DNA of 44,045 nt from contig JAFZVC010000019.1 in NCBI GenBank assembly GCA_017618015.1, forward strand, positions 1-44,045, in the 5' to 3' direction. The position numbers were made by a program, and so were the translations under genes. Below the pieces are notes generated by a model. That model had not been told where the DNA came from, did no database searches, and saw nothing but the letters and a program-made list of their open reading frames with translations. This document shows, one piece after another, positions 23,462-32,384 of this stretch (position 1 is its first letter; each line of letters opens with the position of its first letter). The DNA is from Spirochaetaceae bacterium. Its GTDB lineage: Bacteria; Spirochaetota; Spirochaetia; Treponematales; Treponemataceae.

Positions 23462-23511
23462 TTGACACACAAAAATGACAGTGATAAAATCAGTAATCTA
23501 CTGTCACTGTC
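23462..23511 (+). promoter_or_regulatory. Promoter of the PpiD-like gene with flanking inverted repeat
   Basis: Near-consensus promoter: TTGACA (23462-23467), 17-bp spacer, TAAAAT (23485-23490). An exact inverted repeat, GACAGTGA (23477-23484) and TCACTGTC (23504-23511), brackets the -10 and the start site, as expected for an operator. A leader of about 70 bases follows. Confidence 0.7.
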
Positions 23512-23569
23512 GGCATTTTGTAATGTACGGAGTGCCGCGTCAGAAATAATTTATTAAGGGTGATTATCT

Positions 23570-25111
23570 ATGAAATCCAAAGAAATCGATTTTGAAAAAG
23601 AAAATAAAAAGAAAGAGGGAAAAAGCAAAAAAAGCCTCGGAATTACGATTGGTTCAATAGTTATTCTTATTCTTTCAGCAATTACGTTCATTCTTGTTCC
23701 TAGCATGAGCGGATTCACCTCGTCACAGGATAAAATCGTCGCCGGTTCATATAAAGGCAAGGATATCGAGTACGGTTACGGAACAGATTATCTTACAGCC
23801 GTCCAGAACTACGCACAGTATTATCAGCAGCTTGCACAGCAGCAGGGCGTTTCGCTTTCTCAGTACGACTACTACAGCATTTTCCAGGGTGCGTTCAACT
23901 CCGTCGTACTCGACATGATGTACACCGATTTTGTTAACGACAGTGGCTACGTTCCTGCAGAAAACGCAATTAAGCGCGAAATGGTCAAGTACTTTACAGA
24001 CGAGAACGGAAACTATTCAGCAAAAGCTTTCCGCGAAGCTTCCGAAACGTACAAGAAATCACTCCGCGAATCAATCGTAAAATCAAATATTTCAAGCAGA
24101 TACACCGAGGATAATTTCGGTCTTACAACAAACTACATTGCTAACACACTGTACGGACTTAAGAGCTCAACAAACGAAAGCCAGTTCTATGAAGACCTTT
24201 CAAAAAAATCACGCTCTTTCAACATGGTTGCGTTCTCTAAGGACAACTACCCGGACAGCGAAGTTGTTAAGTTCGCAAACAACAACAAGGAACTTTTCAA
24301 CATCTACAGCCTTTCAGCAATTACAGCCTCTGAAGAGGAAACAATAAAGAACATCAAGAAACAGCTCGACAACAACGAAGTAACGTTCGACGATGCTGCT
24401 AAAACACTTTCAGCAAAGAGCTACACGGACGATAACGGAAAGCTTAACAGCCAGTACACGTACCAGATTAAGAACATCCTTACATCTGAAGATGACGTAG
24501 CAAAACTTGCAGCACTTTCAACAGGTAATGTAACTGATATTATTAAGACAGCTTCTGGATATGCGATCTTCAGATGCGACGCTGCGATCGAAACTCCGGA
24601 TTTCACAACAGAAGATATGATTGATGCCGTTAAGTACTACATTAACTACAACGAGCAGGGTATTGTTGATGATTACTTCATGGCTCTTGCAAACGACTTT
24701 GCGTCAAGCGCTGCTACGCTCGGTTTTGACGAAGCTGCAGAAGCCGCTAACCTTGAGAAGAAAGAGATTCCTTCATTCTCCATCAACTACGGCGGAAATC
24801 AATACATAGGCTCTCTTCCTTTCTCCAACATTTCCGAACTCAGCGGAGCAGAAACAAACGAGACATTCTTTAAGACAGCGTTCTCTTTGAAAGAGAATGA
24901 AATATCAAGCCCGATAACGATTGGAAACAACATCATCGTTATTAAGCTTTTGGAAGAAACTATCCGTGAGACAGAAGAAGGTGACGAACCAGATACATTG
25001 TACTACCAGTACCTGGCTAACAGCTTCACAACAGAAGGTGTTGATTCTGCACTTCTTGACAACCCGGATATCGTAAACGATGTATTCAATCTGTGGATAC
25101 AGATGATGTAA
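23570..25111 (+). CDS. PpiD/SurA-like membrane-anchored periplasmic chaperone
   Basis: A 513-residue protein. A short Lys/Glu-rich cytoplasmic start (about 24 residues) and one membrane helix ([20 protein letters not shown]) are followed by a large periplasmic part. It resembles PpiD/SurA peptidyl-prolyl isomerase-type chaperones: a SurA-N-like helical region with YLTAVQNYAQYYQQL and paired helices to about residue 210, and a parvulin-like region at about 230-345 (ITASEEETIKNIKKQL ... ASGYAIFRC). A second chaperone-like segment runs to the C-terminus. Isomerase activity is uncertain because the parvulin core is divergent. It probably helps fold exported or outer-membrane proteins. A hairpin after the gene lies inside the start of the next. 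Confidence 0.75.
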   Translation: MKSKEIDFEKENKKKEGKSKKSLGITIGSIVILILSAITFILVPSMSGFTSSQDKIVAGSYKGKDIEYGYGTDYLTAVQNYAQYYQQLAQQQGVSLSQYDYYSIFQGAFNSVVLDMMYTDFVNDSGYVPAENAIKREMVKYFTDENGNYSAKAFREASETYKKSLRESIVKSNISSRYTEDNFGLTTNYIANTLYGLKSSTNESQFYEDLSKKSRSFNMVAFSKDNYPDSEVVKFANNNKELFNIYSLSAITASEEETIKNIKKQLDNNEVTFDDAAKTLSAKSYTDDNGKLNSQYTYQIKNILTSEDDVAKLAALSTGNVTDIIKTASGYAIFRCDAAIETPDFTTEDMIDAVKYYINYNEQGIVDDYFMALANDFASSAATLGFDEAAEAANLEKKEIPSFSINYGGNQYIGSLPFSNISELSGAETNETFFKTAFSLKENEISSPITIGNNIIVIKLLEETIRETEEGDEPDTLYYQYLANSFTTEGVDSALLDNPDIVNDVFNLWIQMM

Positions 25112-25124
25112 CATTTATCGAGCT

Positions 25125-26822
25125 TTGACGAACAAATTGAAAACGATTGAAAAACCCTGCACGGTACAAACCCAGCAGGGTTTTTCTGTTTTATACAAAG
25201 ACAGATACCTCTATTCACGATACGCGCCTAGCGCGGCAATCATTAAATTCATAGAAAATCTTACGCTGCTTCCTGACACGCTGATTCTTTGCTATGCACC
25301 GGCACTTGGTTACGGGCTGCGCGAACTTATAGAGAAGATGCCGCCGGGCTGTCACATACTGACGGTAGACTTTGATAAGCAGCTTTATGACTTTTTTAGG
25401 GAAAAGTGGATCTGTGCGAATAGCAGTTTGGCGGACGACAAGCGGATTTCGTCGGTTTTGCTGGCAAGCCCGGCGGAGATAGCGAAGATTCTTAACGACG
25501 GCAAATTTGTGCCGCCGCCCGGCTCTTTCAAACGCGCCGCAATCGTCAAAATGAGCGGAGGAACGGCGTTCTGCGAAGAAGCGTATACGGAAGTTACCGA
25601 ATACGCGGACAACTTTATACAGACGTTTTGGAAGAACCATATAACGCTTACGCGCATGGGGCGGATGTACGCGCTCGACGTTCTTAAAAACTTGAAGATG
25701 ATTGAGTTCGCTTCTTGCAGTGCGCATAATTGCGGAGGACACGCGAATCTCGAATATATTAATAATATCCAATTTCTACAATTATACAGCGTTTCAAAAC
25801 CAATACTTGTAATTGGAGCAGGACTTTCTACAGACAATCTGCTTCCAGCACTTTATGCGCCAAACAATGACTTTTTCATACTGTGTGTAGACGCTGCCCT
25901 ACCCGCTCTTTTACAGAATGGTATACGCCCTGACGCTGTCGTTGCCGTTGAAAGCCAGCTCGCTATTGAAAAAGCGTATATAGGCGCGGCGGAATCGGGC
26001 ATTCACGTTATTGCAGACCTTACGTCGCGCCCGCGCGTAACGCGTCTTTGCGGCGGCAACGTCTCGTTCTTTCTTTCTGAATACTGCACGCTTCCGTTTA
26101 TGAAAGAACTTACGAATGCGGCGCGTTCTCTTGGCATTCCAGTTTTTCCGCCGCTGGGTTCCGTCGGGCTTTATGCGGTAGAAATAGCACTCTATTTGCG
26201 TAAGCCTGGAACACCTGTTTTTGTATGCGGACTTGACTTCTCGTTTGTTCCGGGACAAACACACTGCAAAGGTGCACCGGCTCACACAGCTTCTCTAGTG
26301 ACAGCAGACAGGCTGAGACCCGCCGGAACTCCAGCGGCGGCATACAACCATACCGCACATCCGATTGTCGGTAAGACAGGACGTACGGAATACACAGACG
26401 CGGCACTTTCCGGTTACGGTGCGCTTTATGCAAAGCGATATCAAAAAGTGAGCAATTTGTTTGATTGCGCAGTTTCAGGTATGCAAAGCGGCATACAGGG
26501 GATTTCACGGTATGCGATGTTTAGCTTAATTGAGTCATTGTGCGATTATGAGGAAGCGACAGAGCCAATATTTGCGGCTCCGGCGGCGTCGCAGCCTGAA
26601 TGCAGATACGTTGAAAATCAGTTGAAAAAGCTTTCGCGCATAAAAGCGATTCTTACGGGAAGCGAAGAACCACGCTCCGACACTGAACTTGAAGAACTTA
26701 TTGCAGAATGCGGCTATTTGTACGCGCATTTTCCGGATTGCGCCGCCGGATTCCGTATGACGCAGGACTTTTTAAACAGAATCCGCGCCGAAGTAGACGT
26801 GTTCTTAAAAGCCGGTCAGTAA
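25125..26822 (+). CDS. Maf/MptE-like (DUF115) flagellin-modification protein
   Basis: A 565-residue cytoplasmic protein of the motility accessory factor family, which in flagellated bacteria transfers nonulosonic (pseudaminic-type) acids to flagellin. An N-terminal GFSVLYKDRYLYSRYAP segment is the usual family start. The central MptE-like Rossmann core reads ILVIGAGLSTDNLLPAL, FILCVDAALPALLQNGIRPDAVVAVESQ and PVFVCGLDFSFVPGQTHCKG. The start is uncertain: the frame opens at a TTG (25125) with a weak ribosome-binding site, and no ATG occurs before residue 70, yet the conserved N-terminus needs a start before about 25175. It follows the PpiD-like gene by 13 bases. Its TAA directly abuts the lepA stop, with no intergenic base. 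Confidence 0.83.
   Translation: MTNKLKTIEKPCTVQTQQGFSVLYKDRYLYSRYAPSAAIIKFIENLTLLPDTLILCYAPALGYGLRELIEKMPPGCHILTVDFDKQLYDFFREKWICANSSLADDKRISSVLLASPAEIAKILNDGKFVPPPGSFKRAAIVKMSGGTAFCEEAYTEVTEYADNFIQTFWKNHITLTRMGRMYALDVLKNLKMIEFASCSAHNCGGHANLEYINNIQFLQLYSVSKPILVIGAGLSTDNLLPALYAPNNDFFILCVDAALPALLQNGIRPDAVVAVESQLAIEKAYIGAAESGIHVIADLTSRPRVTRLCGGNVSFFLSEYCTLPFMKELTNAARSLGIPVFPPLGSVGLYAVEIALYLRKPGTPVFVCGLDFSFVPGQTHCKGAPAHTASLVTADRLRPAGTPAAAYNHTAHPIVGKTGRTEYTDAALSGYGALYAKRYQKVSNLFDCAVSGMQSGIQGISRYAMFSLIESLCDYEEATEPIFAAPAASQPECRYVENQLKKLSRIKAILTGSEEPRSDTELEELIAECGYLYAHFPDCAAGFRMTQDFLNRIRAEVDVFLKAGQ
25151..25186 (+). terminator. Terminator-like hairpin inside the 5' end of the Maf-like gene
   Basis: AAAAACCCTGC/GCAGGGTTTTT, an 11-bp perfect stem with a 14-nt loop and T-run. 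It is 40 bases after the stop of the PpiD-like gene and within the first 20 codons of the next frame. It could end PpiD-like transcripts or act as an attenuator for the Maf-like gene. Confidence 0.65.
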
Positions 26823-28637
26823 CTATTCTTCTTTCGTTTTCAGGACCGCAAGGAACGCGCTCTGCGGCAACTCCACGTCACCGATAAGCTTCATGCGCTT
26901 CTTTCCTTCTTTTTGCTTTTCGAGCAGCTTGCGCTTTCGCGTGATATCACCACCGTAACACTTGGCAAGAACGTCCTTGCGCACCGGATTGACAGTCTCG
27001 CGCGCGATAATCTGGCTGCCGATAGCACCCTGAATCGCGATTTTGAACTGCTGGCGGCTTATTTCGCCCTTAAGCATTTCGCAAACATGGCGCGCACGCT
27101 CGACGGCATTTCCTCTGTAAGAAAGCTGCGAAAGCGCGTCAACGCCTTTTCCGTTAAGCAGAATATCGATTTTTACAAGGTCAGTCTCGCGCATGTCGAT
27201 AACCTCGTAGTCGAACGAAGCATATCCGCGGCTATAGCTTTTGAGCCTGTCGTAGAAGTCGAAGAGAACTTCTGAAAGCGGCATTTCGTATATAAGCTCG
27301 ACGCGCTTTTCGTCAAGGTACTGCATGTTCACCTGAACGCCGCGTTTTTCGGTGCAGAGCGACATAATTGAGCCCAGGAACGTCGCGGGCGTGATGATAG
27401 AAGCCTTGATGTACGGCTCTTTCGCTGACTTAAGCCTGCCTGCTTCTGGGTAGTTCGCCGGATTATCGACAAAAAGCTCCTCGCCGTTAGAAAGCGTTAC
27501 CTGATAGCGGACAGACGGAGCCGTGAAGATAACTGACTGGTCGAAGTCGCGCTCAAGCCGCTCCTGAACGACTTCCAAGTGAAGAAGCCCAAGGAAACCG
27601 CAGCGGAAGCCGTAGCCCAAGGCGAGCGAAGAGTCTTTTTCGTAGACAAGGCTCGCGTCGTTGAGCTTAAGTTTTTCCATGCTGTCCTTAAGCTCCTCGT
27701 AATCGTTCGAGTCCATCGGGTAAATTGAAGAGAAAACAACGGGCTTAACGTCCTTAAATCCGGGAAGAGGATCTTCCGCAGGATTATCTGCAAGCGTGAC
27801 TGTCTCACCGACGCGCACGTCGGAAACAGTCTTGATGCCGGCGATTATGTAGCCTACGTCACCCGCGTTAAGCTCGCCAGTTTCTTCAAGCTTTATTTTG
27901 AAAACGCCCGTCTGTTCGACGCGGTAATCCGCTCCGGACGACATAAGGCGGATTGTCTGACCAGTTTTAATCGTGCCGTCAATCATGCGCAGATGAACGA
28001 CAACGCCCCTGTACGGGTCGTAATGACAGTCGAATATCAATGCTCTTGTCTTGCCGTCATCGGTCGTTTTTGGGCACGGTATACGCGTTACAATCGCTTC
28101 AAAAAGTTCATCAACGCCCTCGCCTGTTTTTGCCGAAACGAGAACAGCTCCGTCCGGGTCAAGCCCAAGGTCGTGGTCAATCTGATGTTTTACTGAAGGA
28201 ATATCTGCAGACGGAAGGTCAATTTTGTTTATGACAGGGACAATCTCCAAATCCTGCTCCATGGCGAGGTACATGTTTGAGAGTGTCTGGGATTCGACAC
28301 CCTGCGACGCATCGACAAGAAGAAGAGCGCCTTCGCAAGAAGCTATTGCGCGTGAAACTTCGTAGGAAAAGTCAACGTGGCCGGGCGTATCGACAAAATT
28401 GAGCTCATATGTTTTTCCGTCTTTAGCTGTGTACGGAATTGTAACTGCCTGGCTTTTTATAGTGATACCGCGCTCGCGCTCTATGTCCATGTTGTCGAGA
28501 ATCTGATTCTGAAACTGTCTGTCGTCAATAATCGCGGCTTTTTGTATAAGACGATCCGAAAGAGTTGATTTTCCGTGGTCGATATGCGCAACGATGCAAA
28601 AATTGCGCTTAAGTGATAAATCTGTCATTTGCGACAT
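26823..28637 (-). CDS. lepA: Elongation factor 4 (LepA), ribosomal back-translocase GTPase
   Basis: A 604-residue translational GTPase of normal family length that acts on stalled ribosomes. G1 is AHIDHGKSTL (near residue 18), G3 is VDTPGHVDF (near 83), and G4 is NKID (near 139). Domains II and III follow (GVVVHLRMIDGTIKTG; GFRCGFLGLLHLEVVQERLERDF), then the LepA-specific C-terminal domain (YRGNAVERARHVCEMLKGEI; KCYGGDITRKRKLLEKQKEGKKRMK). It starts four bases after the htrA stop and is the last gene of the ftsH-TPR-htrA-lepA series. Its stop abuts that of the convergent Maf-like gene, leaving no space for a terminator. Confidence 0.98.
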   Translation of the reverse strand: MSQMTDLSLKRNFCIVAHIDHGKSTLSDRLIQKAAIIDDRQFQNQILDNMDIERERGITIKSQAVTIPYTAKDGKTYELNFVDTPGHVDFSYEVSRAIASCEGALLLVDASQGVESQTLSNMYLAMEQDLEIVPVINKIDLPSADIPSVKHQIDHDLGLDPDGAVLVSAKTGEGVDELFEAIVTRIPCPKTTDDGKTRALIFDCHYDPYRGVVVHLRMIDGTIKTGQTIRLMSSGADYRVEQTGVFKIKLEETGELNAGDVGYIIAGIKTVSDVRVGETVTLADNPAEDPLPGFKDVKPVVFSSIYPMDSNDYEELKDSMEKLKLNDASLVYEKDSSLALGYGFRCGFLGLLHLEVVQERLERDFDQSVIFTAPSVRYQVTLSNGEELFVDNPANYPEAGRLKSAKEPYIKASIITPATFLGSIMSLCTEKRGVQVNMQYLDEKRVELIYEMPLSEVLFDFYDRLKSYSRGYASFDYEVIDMRETDLVKIDILLNGKGVDALSQLSYRGNAVERARHVCEMLKGEISRQQFKIAIQGAIGSQIIARETVNPVRKDVLAKCYGGDITRKRKLLEKQKEGKKRMKLIGDVELPQSAFLAVLKTKEE

Positions 28638-28641
28638 TTTA

Positions 28642-30339
28642 TTAGAAAAAGCTTGTACTGTCCAGAGGAACGGCGAATCCCAGCGTCACGTCAAGATAGC
28701 CCTTGCGCCGCTTTTTTGCGTAAACTTCGACGTATAGGTAGCTTTTATCGGGCGCAGGTTCTGCGGAGATGATTTCTACAGGGTCGCCATCCGCGAAGCC
28801 GCTTTCATCAGCGACGCTGCCTTTTATGACTGATTTTACGGCATATTTGCCGACGCTTGCGGACGAAACTGGAACAAGCTCCATGCCGACGATCGGATAG
28901 AAAGCTTTGTAAAGAAGTTCGTTCTGGTATATTGTGTAGCCGGGATATTCGGGGCGTTTCTCAAGATAGATTTTGACGATTTTGCGATTCGGCGCGCCAT
29001 CCGCGTCTGCCGGAGTTTCGCCACCGGGGATTATCTCAATTTCCACGATGCGGTCAGTTCCCGCCGGAATCATCGCGTTATGAAGGTCATCCATATTTTT
29101 CACTGGAACACCGTCAAACGAACAGATAACGTCACCTGGGTTTATGTCTGCGTAGTCAGCGATACCGGCGGGCAAAACATAGAGAACTTCCACACCGACA
29201 CCCTCTTCATCAGACGGATACACTTTTTTGGTGCGCCCGGTCATGCCAATCCACGGATGAAGCACTTCCCCGCCGCAATAAAGCGCAGTAAGCTCCGCCT
29301 TAAGCAATTCTACGGGAATTACGAAGTTCAGTCCCTGATACTGCAAAAGTCCTGCGAAAACAACGCCCTGAACTTTGCCGTTTTCATCGACAATCGGTCC
29401 GCCGGAATTACCGGAGTTTACGGCGGCATCAATCTGTATGACTTTGCCGGGCATTCCGACATCGCGCTCAACAGCGGAGATTATGCCCGAAGTCACAGTA
29501 TGCTCAAGGCCGACGGGCGCACCCACCGCGATTATCCTGTCGCCGACTTCAAGATCAGAAGCGGAACCAAGCTCGAACACAAAGCCAGGTTTTACGTCGG
29601 CTTTAATGAGCGCAAGGTCGCACGACGCATCCCAACCTATAACTTTTGCAGGAATGCGGTCATCGCTCTTTCCCGCAAGCTTTATGTAAAGACGCGAATA
29701 ACCTTCGTATTTTGGATCAACTTCGCTTTGGATAACGTGATAATTTGTGATTATGGAACCAGTCGCGTCAATGAAAAAGCCGGAACCGAGCGCGACTTCT
29801 GAATAGCCGATTCGGTTTTGTACGGTAACGCCCTTATCGACCCAAATAGTCACCGTTCCTTTTATGAAGTCCGAAGTTTTATGAAGCGGCTCTGTCTCCG
29901 CTGATTCGGCGGTTTCAATCCCCGCGACAGTTTTTTCGGAAAGCCCTGCCTGAATCGAAGCTTGAACCTCCGGAGCGACAGCTTCTGTGCCGCAGACGCA
30001 CATCAAAGTCTTACAAAGCTTTTCTGCCTCATACCACTGCTCATCGCTGACGGCTTTTTCCATAAGCGTTTTGACTTCCGAAGAACAATCGGTGAAAAGC
30101 GCGGTCAAAGCCGAATCAACAACTTCATCCTGCTCCGATTTTTGAAGCATCAGGTGGGAAAGCCACAAAGCTTTTACAGGGCTGTTCGGTATCATGCGGC
30201 GTATGTTAGCCGCTTCCGAAAGCCGTATCTGCTCATCGGTGTAGTCTGGTTTTATTTGTGGTGTACCGGAAAAAGTCTTACAGGAAGTCGCAAAAAGCGC
30301 GAACAGCAGCAAGGCTCCAAGCCCCAAAAGCTTATTCAT
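28642..30339 (-). CDS. HtrA/Deg-type S1C serine protease, lipoprotein
   Basis: A 565-residue exported protease. The signal MNKLLGLGALLLFALFATSC gives a lipobox Cys at 20, so it is membrane-tethered rather than free. A helical domain precedes the trypsin-like core with the catalytic triad: His in TNYHVIQ, Asp in CDLALIKAD and Ser in NSGNSGGPIVDENG. A PDZ-like domain follows (VLPAGIADYADINPGDVICSFDG) and then a second C-terminal domain (about 460-560). It should degrade misfolded envelope proteins. The start at 30339 is set by GGAG nine bases upstream and overlaps the end of the TPR gene by 8 bases (ATGAATAA); the longer frame to 30408 would lie well inside that gene. Confidence 0.92.
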   Translation of the reverse strand: MNKLLGLGALLLFALFATSCKTFSGTPQIKPDYTDEQIRLSEAANIRRMIPNSPVKALWLSHLMLQKSEQDEVVDSALTALFTDCSSEVKTLMEKAVSDEQWYEAEKLCKTLMCVCGTEAVAPEVQASIQAGLSEKTVAGIETAESAETEPLHKTSDFIKGTVTIWVDKGVTVQNRIGYSEVALGSGFFIDATGSIITNYHVIQSEVDPKYEGYSRLYIKLAGKSDDRIPAKVIGWDASCDLALIKADVKPGFVFELGSASDLEVGDRIIAVGAPVGLEHTVTSGIISAVERDVGMPGKVIQIDAAVNSGNSGGPIVDENGKVQGVVFAGLLQYQGLNFVIPVELLKAELTALYCGGEVLHPWIGMTGRTKKVYPSDEEGVGVEVLYVLPAGIADYADINPGDVICSFDGVPVKNMDDLHNAMIPAGTDRIVEIEIIPGGETPADADGAPNRKIVKIYLEKRPEYPGYTIYQNELLYKAFYPIVGMELVPVSSASVGKYAVKSVIKGSVADESGFADGDPVEIISAEPAPDKSYLYVEVYAKKRRKGYLDVTLGFAVPLDSTSFF

Positions 30340-32383
30340 ACAAAAGGACTCCAAAGTAAACGCCACATGTTTTTTCCGCAAGAACGCGTACACCATCATC
30401 CAAATCATAGATGACTGAAACGTTCAGACCATCGCCCATTTTATTAAGTTTTTCCTTGATTTTCGGGACAAAACTGTTATCTCCGGGCTTCTCGAATACC
30501 CAGTAAAAATCATTGTTTTCATCGTAGAAAACTGAATAAACTACTTTGCCTATGGAAACCGTTATAAGCTTGTCTCCGCGCAGCATAGCCGTTATAAGCA
30601 CCTTATCAAGCGGATGATAGAACTGCGACTCCCTTAAAGATTTATCAGTATTCTCTGAATACGATGCTTCATATCCGCCCAAACCGTCCATTCCCCAGAA
30701 AGTATGCGTCCATCCATCCTCTGAATAAACAGTTTTGTAGTCTAAGACAGAATCTCCATCTGTATCGATAAGAAGCTCAGAAAGCCACACATCATGCTTA
30801 TACGCCATATTTCCAAAAACAGGCTCCGCTATTGTCTTAAGCTCTTCTTCGCTATGTTCAAGCTCAGGAACCGTATAAACTTCGCTTATCTCTTTTATAC
30901 CGTCCTTGTCCATATCGACATTGCGGGCGGTGAGCACGCCGTTCTTAAAGACTGCATCGGCGTATTCCGTACCGTTGAAGTAATAAACGGCTCTTACAGG
31001 CTCGCCCTTATAGAGCGAAAAAGTTGCCGTCGTACCGTTTCCGAGCGGGAATGAGGTTTGGTTTGCATTGAGGAACGCTTCATTTTCATTGATGCAGGGC
31101 TCTTCGGAAAGACCGTCCTTAACGACAGGGATAAAGAACGGATTTTCAACGTCACCGAACGGAGCTTTTTCCATAAGGAGAGGCGTCCAATTCATGCTGA
31201 ACGGCACGAAAGAATATGAAATGCCAGTGTCGGCAAAATCGGCTGATTTTACGGACGGAAAGCTGTGATATTTCAAAACGATATTATGCTCATCATCGTT
31301 GTACAAGACCGGCGTTCCATAATCACAGTCAACAGTCCATTCTATAACGCCGTCGTTATTCCTGTCATAGACGATTTTTTCTGGTCTGCCGTAGTTGTAT
31401 TTGCAAGACAAATCATAAACCGTGTCTTTGTTTGCGCTGAACTTGATAACGTCGGAAAAACCGGAAAGGAAGCTGAGGAATTTGCTTTTTCCTTCATCGC
31501 TATTGATTACGGAAGCCATGCTTGTAAGCATGTCATAATAGAAAACGCCGCCAGCTATCTCGACATACTTGCTGAAAGCCTCTGTTTCTGAAATGAGTCC
31601 GCATCGCAGTGCCGCATAAGGATAGAAGATGTCATAACCATACAAGTCTATTCCTGCCGTATAAAGCTTTATCAGATTATATGATTCTTCCGGCTCTGCG
31701 AAAAAAGCCGCATACAACAGCAGCGTCGGATCAGCTTCGTATACAGAATAAACACGTTTGAGGAGTTCCGTGCTTACTTCTGCGGAAGAAGTTTCCCTGT
31801 ACGGATAGCTATGAGTTGTGCCGCCGTTATTCTCTATGATGTTGAATTCGCTTTTGAAGAACAGGGTAAGAAATTCCGCGTTGTCCGGGAAAAGCGACGA
31901 CGCGAACGAGATGATTGTGCGTGCCTCTTTTTCCCTGTTTATCGCATAAAGAGAAGCTGCCTGCAGATAATAAGCCTCTGGCAGCGTGTATTTAGAAGCC
32001 GATTGCAAAACGCTGATGCACTTGTTGTAGTTTCCGGTTTTATAATAAAGCTCCGCGAGCATTATGATGGCGTTCGTGTTGCTGTATTTAAGCCAATCTG
32101 TAAGGCTTACAGCCGTTTCAAGATACGAGATTGACTCACTTGCAGGCAAGCCTGTTTCCGCCGCCGCCTTAGCGCGAATGAACCAAAAATCAGCGATGGT
32201 TTCGTCGTAGGAAAGCCCCGTAACGGCAAGCGCGTCCGCACTGTCATAATCGTCATATGAAACGGCGTTTATGGCAAGATTAAGATACCGTATAGCGATT
32301 GTGCGTCCCGCACTGACTGTGCCGGCACAAAAAACGGCTGCGGCGGCAAACACAAGAAACAGGGAACAGACTTTTTTCCTCAT
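30332..32383 (-). CDS. Exported TPR-type protein of unknown function
   Basis: A 683-residue protein with a signal peptide (MRKKVCSLFLVFAAAAVFC, then SAG, with a probable cut near residue 25). The N-terminal half holds tetratricopeptide-like helical repeats (AINAVSYDDYDSADALAV; AIIMLAELYYKTGNYNKCISVL; EAYYLQAASLYAINREKEA). The C-terminal half is beta-rich with several calcium-site-like Asp runs (DRNNDGVIEW, DMDKDGIKEI, DTDGDSVLDY), as in integrin-like or VCBS-type domains. It probably acts in the periplasm or on the surface, perhaps as an assembly scaffold. It lies between ftsH and htrA; the ribosome-binding site is in the last codons of ftsH. Function is not known. Confidence 0.8.
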   Translation of the reverse strand: MRKKVCSLFLVFAAAAVFCAGTVSAGRTIAIRYLNLAINAVSYDDYDSADALAVTGLSYDETIADFWFIRAKAAAETGLPASESISYLETAVSLTDWLKYSNTNAIIMLAELYYKTGNYNKCISVLQSASKYTLPEAYYLQAASLYAINREKEARTIISFASSLFPDNAEFLTLFFKSEFNIIENNGGTTHSYPYRETSSAEVSTELLKRVYSVYEADPTLLLYAAFFAEPEESYNLIKLYTAGIDLYGYDIFYPYAALRCGLISETEAFSKYVEIAGGVFYYDMLTSMASVINSDEGKSKFLSFLSGFSDVIKFSANKDTVYDLSCKYNYGRPEKIVYDRNNDGVIEWTVDCDYGTPVLYNDDEHNIVLKYHSFPSVKSADFADTGISYSFVPFSMNWTPLLMEKAPFGDVENPFFIPVVKDGLSEEPCINENEAFLNANQTSFPLGNGTTATFSLYKGEPVRAVYYFNGTEYADAVFKNGVLTARNVDMDKDGIKEISEVYTVPELEHSEEELKTIAEPVFGNMAYKHDVWLSELLIDTDGDSVLDYKTVYSEDGWTHTFWGMDGLGGYEASYSENTDKSLRESQFYHPLDKVLITAMLRGDKLITVSIGKVVYSVFYDENNDFYWVFEKPGDNSFVPKIKEKLNKMGDGLNVSVIYDLDDGVRVLAEKTCGVYFGVLLYE

Positions 32384-32384
32384 C

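Noticed and set aside
28975-29802. Plus-strand 240-codon frame opposite htrA
   Set aside because: The minus strand there encodes the catalytic triad and PDZ domain of HtrA; the plus frame has no recognisable domain.
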